A stretch of DNA of 64,000 nucleotides from Flavobacterium sp. ASW18X (GCF_005144745.1 NZ_SWKK01000018.1:1-64000), one strand, 5' to 3'; positions 37,733 to 47,008 are shown, counted from the first letter of the stretch. Translations and numbers: made by a program. Notes: generated by a model not told the origin, from the letters alone.

Positions 37733-37888
37733 AGGTTGAATAGGATTTGGGTTTCCGAGATTAAAGTTGGCTTTTTTCTTGTTCGAAACAAAAACTTTGT
37801 GGTAAACCCGTTATTTTCTGTGGTGACAAAATAGAGGAATTTTAACATTTACAGACGAAATACATCAATAATTCGATGAAATACATAA

Positions 37889-37918
37889 CAAAAGCCCAGT
37901 CTATTGACTGGGCTTTCT
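37889..37918. terminator. bidirectional-looking terminator
   Basis: AAAGCCCAGTC (37891-37901) pairs with GACTGGGCTTT (37906-37916) around a 4-base loop. The T run in the minus direction fits the end of the repeat-protein gene at 37963. Confidence 0.85.
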
Positions 37919-37962
37919 AACTAACTAACTCAAAAATTTTGATAAAATGAAAACATCCTACC

Positions 37963-38658
37963 TTAGTTTGACCCTTGATAAGGATCAAAATCTTTTGGAA
38001 GAAGCGCTTGCGTATCAAAACCAAATGCGTCGTCTTCCACTTCCATATAATTTATACTGTCCACACTTATGTTATCACTATAAGGATTAAATTTACTGGG
38101 CAAATACAATTTTGTATCAAAACCTAAATCAGATTCCAAAACCTCTTCGAACTTAAAACTATTTAGTGCTATATATGAGCCATAGGGGTCAAATCTTTTA
38201 GGTAAATAAGGCGTTGGGTCAAAATCCAACGGCTCCTCTATTTCCATATAGTTAAATCCATGTACATCCGTAGGTGCAGCATAAGGATTAAAATTACTCG
38301 GCAAGTACTTTTGAGAATCAAAATCTAATTGGTCTTCTTCTAATTCCATTGTTACCATATCTTCCAAATTCACATATTTCTCGTGTGGATTAAAGTTGGC
38401 TGGTAAATAGTCAGCTGTATCAAACCCTAAATCTTCTTCTACCTCTACATATACTATAGCTCGGATATCTAAATTATAGCTATCCGTTTTGTAGGTTGGT
38501 TTACTTTTTAATGTGTAATTTAAATTAACTCTAGAATGGTCATGAGCCTCATAGGCAATCTCTTGCATTTCTGGTTGCACAATTGGCTTTTCCTTGGCGG
38601 TTACTACAGGACTATTACTTAAAAATAATGCTCCTAAAATCATTACTAACTTGTTCAT
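37963..38658 (-). CDS. exported protein with YLPxxFNPY tandem repeats
   Basis: The start at 38658 gives a clean signal peptide (MNKLVMILGALFLSNSPVVT); a longer frame from 38715 lacks one. The 231-residue protein has five units of about 34 residues from residue 77 on. Each begins LGFDTxxYLP or a close variant, has FNPY at position 13-16, and ends in an acidic YMEVE-type stretch. The family is not recognised. The repeats may stack as small acidic modules that bind ions or another surface protein; this is a guess. It is expressed from the minus strand and followed by a terminator. Confidence 0.65.
   Translation of the reverse strand: MNKLVMILGALFLSNSPVVTAKEKPIVQPEMQEIAYEAHDHSRVNLNYTLKSKPTYKTDSYNLDIRAIVYVEVEEDLGFDTADYLPANFNPHEKYVNLEDMVTMELEEDQLDFDSQKYLPSNFNPYAAPTDVHGFNYMEIEEPLDFDPTPYLPKRFDPYGSYIALNSFKFEEVLESDLGFDTKLYLPSKFNPYSDNISVDSINYMEVEDDAFGFDTQALLPKDFDPYQGSN
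37966..38430 (-). repeat. five tandem repeats with YLPxxF(N/D)PY core
   Basis: Units start (protein order) at residues about 77, 111, 144, 178 and 212, with a period of 33-34 residues. Conserved positions are Phe-Asp near the front, Leu-Pro and Phe-x-Pro-Tyr in the middle, and an acidic tail. The last unit is truncated. Confidence 0.8.
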
Positions 38659-38923
38659 TTTCTGATTGATTTGATGATTGATGTTATTTGCTAATAAGAC
38701 CTTTGAAAAGCACAATTGTTACAGCGCAAATTTGATTTTAACAAATTTTGAATACCCAGATATAACTTCAAAAAAACGGCATTTCTTTGGGATTATCAGT
38801 AAAACGCAGGAGTGCGAAATTTTACTACTTCTTACAAAAAAAATGCTCTTAATACTTTTTTAACACGCTTACCAATAAATTTTTAAGTTCTTTGAAAGTA
38901 TTGACTAATCCAAAGTGACTAAA

Positions 38924-41425
38924 ATGATTCAAAAATTATTCCCAAAAGCAATGCTTTTGGTGTTGTGCATGGGTATCTCTACCCCTTCTTCCGCACAACT
39001 TTTTAAGAAAAAAAAGAAGAAAACGGAGCAATCTGCTAGCACCAAACCTAAAAAAGATGACATACAACCGTATAGTAAGGTAATTACTAAAGACGCAAAG
39101 TCAGACCAAGGTTTGTTTACCGTGCACCAAGTAGACCAAAAACATTTTTACGAAATTCCAGACTCTTTATTTAATAGAGAAATGCTAATGGTAAGCAGAA
39201 TCTCTAAAACTGCAGATGGTATTGGTTTTGGTGGTGGTAAAATAAATACGCAGGTATTACGCTGGGAGAAAAAACCAAAAAAGGTATTACTACGGGTGGT
39301 ATCTTATGAAAATTTTGCCGCAGACTCTTTACCTATACATGAAGCTGTAGTGAATTCTAATTTTGAACCTGTTCTTTATTCTTTTGACATTAAAGCTATT
39401 AATAAGAAGGATTCTATAAATCCAGCTACGGTAATAGAAGTAGACCCTTTATTTACTAAAGATGTCAACGCTCTAGGTTTACCAGACGGATACCGCTCTA
39501 GATATAAAGTAAGCCGATTAGATGGAGATAGAAGCTATATAGAAAGTCTTAAAAGTTACCCTTTAAATATTGAAGCCAGACATGTAAAAACTTATTTTGC
39601 TAAAAGTGCACCTAGTAATAAAAGCTTAGGTTCTATCTCTATAGAGATAAATAACTCTATGATTCTTTTACCTGCAAATCCCATGAAACGCAGGTATTTT
39701 GACGAACGTGTAGGTTGGTTTGCACGTGGACAAGTAGACTATGGTTTAGATGCCCAAAAGAGTAAAACGGTAACCTATTTAGATAGATGGCGTTTAGAAG
39801 TTAAAGAAGAAGACATTGCCAAATACAAAGCAGGAGAATTGGTAGAACCTAAAAAACCAATTGTTTACTATATAGATAGAGCTACTCCAAAAAAATGGAT
39901 ACCCTATATTAAACAAGGCGTGGAAGACTGGCAAGTTGCTTTTGAGGCTGCTGGCTTTAAAAATGCAATTATAGCAAAGGACCCACCGAGTGTAGAAGAA
40001 GACCCAGAATGGTCCCCAGAAGATGTGCGCTATTCTGTGGTACGTTATTTAGCCTCTCCCATCCCAAATGCCAACGGACCACACGTGAGCGACCCACGCA
40101 GTGGCGAAATATTAGAATCTGACATTAATTGGTACCATAACGTAATGACTTTGCTACGCAACTGGTATTTTGTACAAACCGCTGCAATTAACCCAGAAGC
40201 TCAAAAAACTGAATTTAAAGATGAGATTATGGGTAGATTAATTCGTTTTGTATCTGCTCATGAGGTAGGCCATACGCTTGGGCTACCCCACAACATGGGT
40301 AGTAGTGTAGCGTACCCTGTAGACAGTCTACGCTCTGCTAGCTTTACACAAAAATATGGCACTGCTCCCTCCATCATGGATTATGCTCGTTTTAATTACG
40401 TTGCACAACCAGAAGATAAAGGCGTGGCTTTAATGCCAAATATTGGAATTTATGATAAGTATGCTATCAAATGGGGATACAAACCTATATTAGATGTTAA
40501 AGCAGAAGATGAAAAATCTATTTTAAACCAATGGATTATGGAGCATGATGGCGACCCAATGTATCGCTTTGGTCACCAACAAGTTGGAGACATTCATGAC
40601 CCTAGCTCGCAAACTGAAGATTTAGGCGATGATGCTATTAAAGCTAGTATGTATGGAATTGCCAACTTAAAGCGCATTGTACCTAAACTTATGGAATGGA
40701 CCACCAAGGAAGGTGAAAATTATGACGAGTTAGAGACCATGTACGGGCAAGTACTATCTCAATTTAATAGATACACGGGTCATGTAGCTAATAATATTGG
40801 TGGTGTTTATGAATATCATAAAACCGCCGACCAAGAAGGTGCAGTTTATACTCATGTCCCTAAGGCTCATCAGCAAAAAGCAATGAAATTCTTAAATGAG
40901 CAGCTGTTTGCAACACCAGAATGGATGCTAGACCAAGACATTCTTAATAAGATAGAATATTCTGGTTCTGTTGAGCGTATTAGAGCATTACAAGAAAGTA
41001 GACTAAAAACTGTATTAGCTTTAGGGAAATTAGCTAGAGCTATAGAAAACCAAACTCTTAATGGTAAAGATGCGTATAGTATTACAGAAATTATGGGCGA
41101 CCTACGTAAAGGCATTTGGTCAGAAACCAGAAGCGGAAAAACACTAGATACGTACCGTAGAAACTTGCAAAAAGCGCATATAGACCAGCTTGCTTATTTA
41201 ATGACTGCAGACAGCCAAAGAAAGCTGCCAGATTTTGGAGGGTACAGAAAATCTACCCCTATCAACACAAGCCAATCAGATATCCGTTCTGTTGCTCGTG
41301 GAGAATTAAATAATCTTAAAAGAGATATCAGAAACGGTCTCGCTAGAACGGGAGATACTATGAGTCGTTATCACTACCAAGATGCCTTAGAGCGTATTGA
41401 CCAAATTTTAAACCCCACTAAATAA
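38924..41425 (+). CDS. DUF5117-type zinc metalloprotease
   Basis: The ATG at 38924 is preferred over GTG at 38915. The 833-residue protein has a signal peptide to SSAQ, then a Lys-rich tether (LFKKKKKKTEQS). The DUF5118/DUF5117 region follows, with SKTADGIGFGGGKINTQVLRW, about residues 30-370. A metzincin-like zinc site HEVGHTLGLPHN lies near residue 446, followed by the expected Met-turn region (PSIMDYARFNY). It is a predicted periplasmic or outer-membrane peptidase; the substrate is unknown. It is separated from the neighbours by a terminator at its end. Confidence 0.87.
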   Translation: MIQKLFPKAMLLVLCMGISTPSSAQLFKKKKKKTEQSASTKPKKDDIQPYSKVITKDAKSDQGLFTVHQVDQKHFYEIPDSLFNREMLMVSRISKTADGIGFGGGKINTQVLRWEKKPKKVLLRVVSYENFAADSLPIHEAVVNSNFEPVLYSFDIKAINKKDSINPATVIEVDPLFTKDVNALGLPDGYRSRYKVSRLDGDRSYIESLKSYPLNIEARHVKTYFAKSAPSNKSLGSISIEINNSMILLPANPMKRRYFDERVGWFARGQVDYGLDAQKSKTVTYLDRWRLEVKEEDIAKYKAGELVEPKKPIVYYIDRATPKKWIPYIKQGVEDWQVAFEAAGFKNAIIAKDPPSVEEDPEWSPEDVRYSVVRYLASPIPNANGPHVSDPRSGEILESDINWYHNVMTLLRNWYFVQTAAINPEAQKTEFKDEIMGRLIRFVSAHEVGHTLGLPHNMGSSVAYPVDSLRSASFTQKYGTAPSIMDYARFNYVAQPEDKGVALMPNIGIYDKYAIKWGYKPILDVKAEDEKSILNQWIMEHDGDPMYRFGHQQVGDIHDPSSQTEDLGDDAIKASMYGIANLKRIVPKLMEWTTKEGENYDELETMYGQVLSQFNRYTGHVANNIGGVYEYHKTADQEGAVYTHVPKAHQQKAMKFLNEQLFATPEWMLDQDILNKIEYSGSVERIRALQESRLKTVLALGKLARAIENQTLNGKDAYSITEIMGDLRKGIWSETRSGKTLDTYRRNLQKAHIDQLAYLMTADSQRKLPDFGGYRKSTPINTSQSDIRSVARGELNNLKRDIRNGLARTGDTMSRYHYQDALERIDQILNPTK

Positions 41426-41451
41426 ATAGACTATTTCTTATATAATTAATA

Positions 41452-41482
41452 AAAAGGCTTGTGGTAACACAGGCCTTTTATT
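41452..41482 (+). terminator. rho-independent terminator of the metalloprotease gene
   Basis: AAAAGGCTTGTG pairs with CACAGGCCTTTT with one wobble pair across a 4-base loop, and is followed by ATTTTC. Confidence 0.8.
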
Positions 41483-41588
41483 TTCGTCTACAGAAAAACA
41501 ACATTCACCTATAGAAACCAGATTTTCACAACATTCCAAAAAAACGCTTTTTATTATTTTATAATTTAGGAGTACCAAATTCTTACAC

Positions 41589-41780
41589 ATGAAAGCGTAC
41601 AAGATTAAAAGTTTACTTTATTTAGGCGGATTTGTTGCTGCTGCATTTGTTTACCACAACATGGAACAAAGACAACTATTTAACCAAGACTCCCAGGCCT
41701 CCACTGTTGCAGATTTATCTACAGAAGATACTACTGAAGACCTTAAGGTTGCCGAATTAGAAGCAGAAAACTTCAACTAA
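41589..41780 (+). CDS. small membrane protein of unknown function
   Basis: The 63-residue protein begins with a basic stretch (MKAYKIK), then a hydrophobic segment (SLLYLGGFVAAAFVYHN), then an acidic tail rich in Asp, Thr and Glu. It is not recognised. It stands alone between the metalloprotease terminator and the next exported protein, with no clear promoter. The consistent layout (basic start, membrane anchor, acidic tail) supports a real gene. Confidence 0.5.
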   Translation: MKAYKIKSLLYLGGFVAAAFVYHNMEQRQLFNQDSQASTVADLSTEDTTEDLKVAELEAENFN

Positions 41781-41871
41781 AACCTAGTTAACCCCCTGTT
41801 AAATTTCACTGCTGTTTTAAACCTTTGATGCCCCCAGCCGTCTTATAGACAAATCAAAAACTTAACGCAGT

Positions 41872-42333
41872 ATGAAGAAATTAAGATTGCTTATAGCTAC
41901 CGCATTATTAACCAGCATGGTTGGTGTTGCACAAAGAGGCCCAGAACATAAGGGTAAAGATTTAAAGGCTGAACTGTCTGTAGAACAGCTAGCCACATTA
42001 AGAACTAAGCGCCTAACTTTAGCCTTAGACTTGGACAGCAAACAACAGAAGCAAGTCATGGATTTAAATCTTGAGCAAGTTGCTAAACATAAGCAAAAAA
42101 TGGACGAGCGAAAAGCAAAGCGCGAGGAAGGTGAAAGAGAAAGACCTAGCCCAGAAGAGCGTTTTAAGCTAGAAAATGAAAAATTAGATGCTAGAATTGC
42201 ACACCAAAATGCAATGAAAGATATATTATCTGATGAACAATACGAGTTATGGAAACAAATGCATAAAAACCGAAAAGGAAAAGATGGTGATGATAGAATG
42301 AGAATGCACAAGAAAGAAGATAGAAGAGGATAG
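41872..42333 (+). CDS. exported Spy/CpxP-like protein
   Basis: The 153-residue protein has a signal peptide (to GVAQ), followed by a nearly all-helical, charged sequence. It has repeated LxxKQQxQVxxLxx patterns (LALDLDSKQQKQVMDLNLEQ) and a second LSDEQYELWKQM motif. This matches DUF4890/Spy-like proteins, which act as periplasmic chaperones or metal sensors in other bacteria. It is followed by a strong terminator and a convergent phosphatase gene. Confidence 0.68.
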   Translation: MKKLRLLIATALLTSMVGVAQRGPEHKGKDLKAELSVEQLATLRTKRLTLALDLDSKQQKQVMDLNLEQVAKHKQKMDERKAKREEGERERPSPEERFKLENEKLDARIAHQNAMKDILSDEQYELWKQMHKNRKGKDGDDRMRMHKKEDRRG

Positions 42334-42354
42334 TGTTTTATGTATGATGTTTTG

Positions 42355-42390
42355 AATCCCATGCCCAAAAATTGGGCATGGGATTTTTTT
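42355..42390. terminator. rho-independent terminator (bidirectional-looking)
   Basis: AATCCCATGCCCA (42355-42367) pairs with TGGGCATGGGATT (42373-42385), a 13-base stem with a T tail. Confidence 0.92.
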
Positions 42391-42403
42391 ATTTTAGTTA
42401 CAA

Positions 42404-44152
42404 TTAAACTCCCACATAATTGGTTTCATAGCCTTGTAACACGCTATAGTTGTTTGTTGCAATAGTATCTACAAAATGATATGATGCATTGGCAGCTCCT
42501 GGTGTAAAATGCACTTTAACAAAGCCACGCTGTTTTGCATCAAAATATTTTAATCCATCTATAAGCAGTGTAAATGCTTGTTCTATACCCGCTATAGTTG
42601 TTGGGTCTTCCCCAAATAAACCTTCAAACCCCGGAGAAGTCACCGATGGGCAACCAAATTCTTCCCCAATTTTATTACCGTTACTATCTATTAGTTCATT
42701 ATGCCAACCATTGTGCGTATCCCCAGCTAAAACCACCGTATTTTTACCAGCTAAAGCAGCAAATAATTTTTCTCGCTCCACAAAATAACCATCCCACGCA
42801 TCTAGATTGTAAGGAACACTAGCCGCTAGTCTACCCTGTTCTTGCGGGGTTAGACTGTTGTCTCCTTGCAATTGTCTAGCTTTTAAAGTAGATAGTTCTG
42901 TAATAGTATTAGCTAATAATTCTAAAGTGGCTGCAGAGGTATCGCCGCCAGCAACCCTACCTACAAGCGTTAACAGTTCTGCCGGGATTGTCATTTTACC
43001 CATCAAAACTTGTTGCCCAAGCACTTGCCATTTTGCAGTACTGCCTGTTATACGTGTAGCTGCCCATGACAATTGCGCTGCGCCCATCAGCTCTCTTGTT
43101 GGGTCTGCTACTGCATTAGTAAAACCAATCGCATCAAAACTACCATCTGCATTTATAAAATCTGAGAAAGCTAATTGTTTATCTCTACCAACAATACGTG
43201 TATCTAACATTACCAAGTTAGCTAGGTTACCGTATTCAAAGTTTCTATAAATAATCCCGTCTTGGTCCGTTCTTACGGGCAAATATTCTCCATGTACTTT
43301 TATAGCACGAGCTAGTCTTGCTTGGTAATCACCTTCTGAATCTTGATGATTCTGCGCACCCTCTTTATACGCATCATTGGTAATTTCATGGTCGTCCCAT
43401 ACTACAATAAACGGCTTCTTTTGGTGTGCCAATTGAAGTCCTTCGTCTGTTCTGTATTGTCTGTACCTTAAACGATAGTCTTCTAAGGTCAATATTTCGT
43501 TCTGTGGATCATGCTCCCTACCAAGACTTGCGGTATTTGCGTTGGTACCATAACCTCCTACTTCATATTCATAAATATAATCCCCTAAATGTAAAATAAT
43601 GTCCACATCACTTTTAGCCATGGCATCATACACATTAAATAAGCCAGCAGGGTAATTACTGCAAGAACAAACAGCCAATTTTAAGCTATCTACCGCTGAA
43701 CCTGGCATTGGTAAAGTAATGGTTTCACCGACTGGAGAAATTTCTCCTAAATCTTCCTGAATAAACCTATAATAATAGCGGCCATTTGGGATTAAACCGG
43801 TTACATCTTCTATAATGGTAAAATCATTTTCCTCGGTAGCGTATTGTATTCCTTCTTTTACAACTGTCTTAAATTGTTCATCTGTTGCTACCTGCCACTT
43901 AACTGCAATTTGGTGTGTTAATTCTTCTGCTGTTGGTGTAAACCTTGTCCAAATAAGTACGGCGGTTGCAATAGGATCAAAACTTCCTACTCCATGTAAA
44001 AATCGTGGTATGTTGGTTGGAGCATCCGCCTCATCGCCTAAAAATTCGTCTAATTTTTCACAAGCTACCATTTGCGAGGTTAAAATGACTCCTCCAGAAG
44101 CAAGGATAGATTTAGCTAAGAAGGCCCTTCTAGTAGTTATTTTTCTTTTCAT
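42404..44152 (-). CDS. PhoD-like alkaline phosphatase, Tat-exported
   Basis: The 582-residue protein has a twin-arginine start (TTRRAFLAKS) and a possible lipobox (QMVAC, cysteine 31). The N-terminal PhoD domain (HGVGSFDPIATAVLIWTRF, about 50-150) precedes the metallophosphatase part. That part holds HLGDYIYEYEVGG, VVWDDHEITND and the C-terminal VVLAGDTHNGWH motif, giving the calcium/iron-binding active site of PhoD. It cleaves phosphomono- or diesters outside the cytoplasm. No Pho box was identified upstream. It is convergent with the Spy-like gene. Confidence 0.9.
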   Translation of the reverse strand: MKRKITTRRAFLAKSILASGGVILTSQMVACEKLDEFLGDEADAPTNIPRFLHGVGSFDPIATAVLIWTRFTPTAEELTHQIAVKWQVATDEQFKTVVKEGIQYATEENDFTIIEDVTGLIPNGRYYYRFIQEDLGEISPVGETITLPMPGSAVDSLKLAVCSCSNYPAGLFNVYDAMAKSDVDIILHLGDYIYEYEVGGYGTNANTASLGREHDPQNEILTLEDYRLRYRQYRTDEGLQLAHQKKPFIVVWDDHEITNDAYKEGAQNHQDSEGDYQARLARAIKVHGEYLPVRTDQDGIIYRNFEYGNLANLVMLDTRIVGRDKQLAFSDFINADGSFDAIGFTNAVADPTRELMGAAQLSWAATRITGSTAKWQVLGQQVLMGKMTIPAELLTLVGRVAGGDTSAATLELLANTITELSTLKARQLQGDNSLTPQEQGRLAASVPYNLDAWDGYFVEREKLFAALAGKNTVVLAGDTHNGWHNELIDSNGNKIGEEFGCPSVTSPGFEGLFGEDPTTIAGIEQAFTLLIDGLKYFDAKQRGFVKVHFTPGAANASYHFVDTIATNNYSVLQGYETNYVGV

Positions 44153-44266
44153 TTTTAGTCTGCTTTAGTATTGGAGCTAAACATAGCACTGTAACTTTCG
44201 TTTTGAGTTAGCCCAGCTTTACCTCTATTTTAAGATTGATGGTAAGATGTTAGGAAACTATCATCT

Positions 44267-44343
44267 CTTCGTATTATTTACCGATACCGTATTTTTATCG
44301 TTTATTTATACGATATTTGTATATATCGACTAATTAAACGATA
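44267..44343. promoter_or_regulatory. three evenly spaced 20-bp palindromes upstream of the SatD gene
   Basis: Sites lie at 44267-44286, 44296-44315 and 44324-44343, on a pitch of 29 and 28 bases. Sites 2 and 3 both fit TATCG-N10-CGATA; site 1 keeps TCG on the left and CGATA on the right. The last ends 8 bases before the ATG. This looks like an autoregulatory operator array, presumably bound by the HTH of SatD; the binder is inferred. Confidence 0.65.
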
Positions 44344-44351
44344 TTTAAATC

Positions 44352-44957
44352 ATGGAAAATACAGCCATCCTCACAGGAGATGTAGTAAATTCTAGAGCAA
44401 TAGCTCCACAGCAATGGATGCCATTACTTAAAGAAACATTATTTCATTTTGGAAACGAACCCAAAGAATGGGAAGTTTATCGTGGCGATAGTTTTCAACT
44501 ACAAACCAGACCAGCATTGGCTTTAACGGCTGCATTAACGTTAAAAGCCACTCTAAAAGAATTAAAGGGGCTAGATGTGCGCATAGCCATAGGCATCGGT
44601 GATAAATCTTATGATGCTCAAAAGATTACAGAGGCAAATGGCACCGCCTTTGTATATTCTGGCCAATGCTTTCAACATCTAAAAAAGCTTAATTTGGCGA
44701 TTGCAACCCAAAATAAAACTTTTGACCAAACAATGAACCTAATGTTTAAACTGGCAAGTTTAACGATGGACAATTGGCAGCCCGCAACGGCACGCGTAGT
44801 AAAAACAGCGTTATTGCAACCCGAAGCTAGCCAAGTAGAACTTGCTACACTTTTAGGGAAATCTCAAAGTACTATTAGCGAAGCACTCTTGCGCGCTGGC
44901 TATGACGAAATAAACCAACTTTTAAATTACTACAAACAATATATAACCAACTTATGA
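44352..44957 (+). CDS. SatD family protein
   Basis: The 201-residue protein starts with AILTGDVVNSRAI, the SatD family signature, and continues with RGDSFQLQ, a pattern seen in nucleotidyl-cyclase-like folds. The C-terminal 60 residues contain a helix-turn-helix (VELATLLGKSQSTISEALLR), so it probably binds DNA. Its function is not established. It overlaps the following DUF3307 membrane protein gene by four bases (ATGA), a pairing seen in other bacteria. Three palindromes precede it. Confidence 0.8.
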   Translation: MENTAILTGDVVNSRAIAPQQWMPLLKETLFHFGNEPKEWEVYRGDSFQLQTRPALALTAALTLKATLKELKGLDVRIAIGIGDKSYDAQKITEANGTAFVYSGQCFQHLKKLNLAIATQNKTFDQTMNLMFKLASLTMDNWQPATARVVKTALLQPEASQVELATLLGKSQSTISEALLRAGYDEINQLLNYYKQYITNL

Positions 44958-45694
44958 CTCTTTTAGTCTTGCAATTATTACTCGCTCATTTTATTGGTGA
45001 TTTTATTTTACAGCCTGCAAAATGGGTGGTGCATAAAAAAGCATACAAACTCAAATCTAAATATTTGTATTACCACATTACAGTACATTTTTTGCTACTC
45101 CTTCTTTGTACTGTATTTAATTATTTTGGTGCTATTGCCTTAATCGTCATAAGTCATTTAATCATAGACGGTGCAAAACTGGTTTTTACAACTCCCAAAA
45201 ACGAACGCCTTTTATTTATCCTAGACCAACTACTACACTTAGCATTTATTGCTATTGCAGTGCATCTATACTATCCATTTAATATTCCCCTGCACGAGCT
45301 AATCTCACCAAAACTATTGCTTTTGTTGCTCTTTTTAATCTTAGTAAGTTTTGTAAGTGCTATTCTTATAAAAATACTTTTAGCCCCATACATACAGATT
45401 CTATTTACGGAAGAAGATAAAACAGCTACAGCAGATGAAGGCGCCTCTTTGCCAAATGCTGGCAAATATATTGGTATTCTAGAACGTTTATTTGTTTTTG
45501 GGTTTATACTAGCCAATCAATGGGCTGCAATAGGTTTATTAATTGCTGCAAAATCTGTTTTTAGATTCGGAGACCTTAACAAAGGAAACAACAGAAAACT
45601 TACAGAATATGTTCTCATAGGTACATTATTAAGTTTTGGTCTTGCTATCTTATCTGGGCTAGGCTATACAGCGATTTTATCTTTTATACCGTAA
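44954..45694 (+). CDS. DUF3307 membrane protein
   Basis: The 246-residue protein has about six hydrophobic segments and starts with LVLQLLLAHFIGDFILQP, the DUF3307 signature with conserved HxxxD. A later segment with HLIIDGAKLVF adds a second conserved His/Asp. The role is unknown, but coupling to SatD implies a shared function in sensing or response. A strong terminator follows after about 190 bases. Confidence 0.82.
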   Translation: MTLLVLQLLLAHFIGDFILQPAKWVVHKKAYKLKSKYLYYHITVHFLLLLLCTVFNYFGAIALIVISHLIIDGAKLVFTTPKNERLLFILDQLLHLAFIAIAVHLYYPFNIPLHELISPKLLLLLLFLILVSFVSAILIKILLAPYIQILFTEEDKTATADEGASLPNAGKYIGILERLFVFGFILANQWAAIGLLIAAKSVFRFGDLNKGNNRKLTEYVLIGTLLSFGLAILSGLGYTAILSFIP

Positions 45695-46044
45695 ATTCTG
45701 ACGTTAGAGATTAAATTCTCTTGCAATATTTAAAATTTGCAGATAAACCATAGTTTTTTTAAGGTTTTTCTGCAATGGGTTTTTACAGCAATCTACTAAT
45801 TTGGCCCCAGTTATTATTAACCTATACTTAGATAGGACCATTGGGGGGACTATCACTTAGACGTTACGTCATTCAACGCAAGAAGCTTACACTAGGTGTA
45901 AGCTTCTTCTTTTTTTACGATTATACCCTATTCAAAAACTTATTTTTCTTCATAAAAATGCACTAAGCGCTTATAGTATAACGTTAGAGCTATCAGTAAT
46001 TGGCATAATGCCAAAACAACTCATAAACCATTTAATTTTCAAAC
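45695..46044 (+). other. 350-base intergenic region with a terminator
   Basis: No gene or promoter is convincing here. An open frame at 45774 would give only 18 residues. A notable C/G-rich cluster reads CCATTGGGGGGACTATCAC near 45839. A strong hairpin terminator sits at 45880-45918, far from the DUF3307 stop, so a small RNA or a long 3' untranslated region is possible. Confidence 0.55.
45880..45918 (+). terminator. rho-independent terminator
   Basis: AGAAGCTTACA (45881-45891) pairs with TGTAAGCTTCT (45897-45907) over a 5-base loop, then a run of seven T. Confidence 0.9.
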
Positions 46045-46806
46045 ATGAAAAACAACCTAAAATTTTTGCCAATAGCCTTAGCCTCTGCTTTTATCTTCAG
46101 TTGTGAAAAGGATACAGTATCAGAAGAATTTGATAATGCTAATGGAGATGTACAAGAGAAAAAACTGGAAAGTGTAGCTGTGAGTTCTGTGAAGGATCCA
46201 CAAGAAAATAGTCTCATAACGTTAACGTACAATGCCAACGGCTCTTTAAGTACCATAAACACCGGTGAGGATGCATCCTTATTTGTGTACGAGGGCGAAG
46301 AACTAACCAACGTTACCAGCGGTGAGGATAATTTAGCTGTTGAAGAATTGTACCAATCCCCTTATGATGCTTTTGAAACTGGTGATGTTAAATTATATGA
46401 TGCTAATGGCAATCCATCACTTATTGAGTTTTTTGAAGAAGATTTTAATTATGACAACTCTGAGTATGAAATGATGATTTACACCGCAGAGATAACTTAT
46501 GATGAAGCTCCAAATCCGTTCTTTTATACCTTAAAGGCCGCTGGCTTGGTATCTATATTAGATAACATTGATTTAAATTTTAGCGGAAATGCACAATCTA
46601 CTGAGCTCTTAAAAGCTAGAGAACTATTTCCATTAAACAATCCTTCACAAATAATTTACAAGAATCCAGAGGGAGAAATTGAATATACAATCAAAATGGA
46701 TTATGAATATGATGCTGCCAACTATGCAACTAAGGCAACGGTAACATCTTCTGGCTCAGATAACGCTACCGAAATTTATGAAGTAGTATTCACCTACGTA
46801 GAATAG
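46045..46806 (+). CDS. lipoprotein of unknown function
   Basis: The 253-residue protein has a lipobox (SAFIFSC, cysteine 20) and an acidic tether. A beta-rich chain follows with LTYNANGSLSTINTGEDASL, and YDANGNPSLIEFFEED later. The alternation of short strands and YDANG turns is reminiscent of RHS/YD-type repeats, as seen in many Bacteroidota lipoproteins. No named family. A terminator follows. Confidence 0.58.
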   Translation: MKNNLKFLPIALASAFIFSCEKDTVSEEFDNANGDVQEKKLESVAVSSVKDPQENSLITLTYNANGSLSTINTGEDASLFVYEGEELTNVTSGEDNLAVEELYQSPYDAFETGDVKLYDANGNPSLIEFFEEDFNYDNSEYEMMIYTAEITYDEAPNPFFYTLKAAGLVSILDNIDLNFSGNAQSTELLKARELFPLNNPSQIIYKNPEGEIEYTIKMDYEYDAANYATKATVTSSGSDNATEIYEVVFTYVE

Positions 46807-46830
46807 CAACAATTACCATTTAATTAAGTA

Positions 46831-46860
46831 AAGCGAATCCATGTGATTCGCTTTTTTTTG
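46831..46860 (+). terminator. rho-independent terminator
   Basis: AAGCGAATC (46831-46839) pairs with GATTCGCTT (46845-46853) over a 5-base loop, with a TTTTTTTT tail. Confidence 0.88.
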
Positions 46861-46960
46861 TCAAAATTTTATTCGTGAGACATAAGCTACCATGGTTTAA
46901 TAAAAGTGAAGATTTATAATACTTTACCATTTTCATTGCCTATCAAACAACTTCATCGTA

Positions 46961-46972
46961 ATATTGCAATAT
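46961..46972. promoter_or_regulatory. ATATTGCAATAT palindrome upstream of the Acr3 gene
   Basis: A perfect 12-base palindrome with 36 bases before the ATG. Operators of ArsR-type repressors are often short palindromes of this kind. No arsR gene is in the window, so the binder would be encoded elsewhere. Confidence 0.4.
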
Positions 46973-47008
46973 ATTAATTGCACACTAAAATCATTATATA
47001 AATCAACT

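Noticed and set aside
38678-38863. 61-residue plus-strand frame before the metalloprotease
   Set aside because: It overlaps the leader of the repeat-protein gene, and its composition and lack of ribosome binding site do not support coding.
41862-42368. 168-residue minus-strand frame
   Set aside because: It covers the Spy-like gene on the opposite strand; its Ser/Cys-rich sequence is typical of a shadow of Lys/Glu-rich coding.
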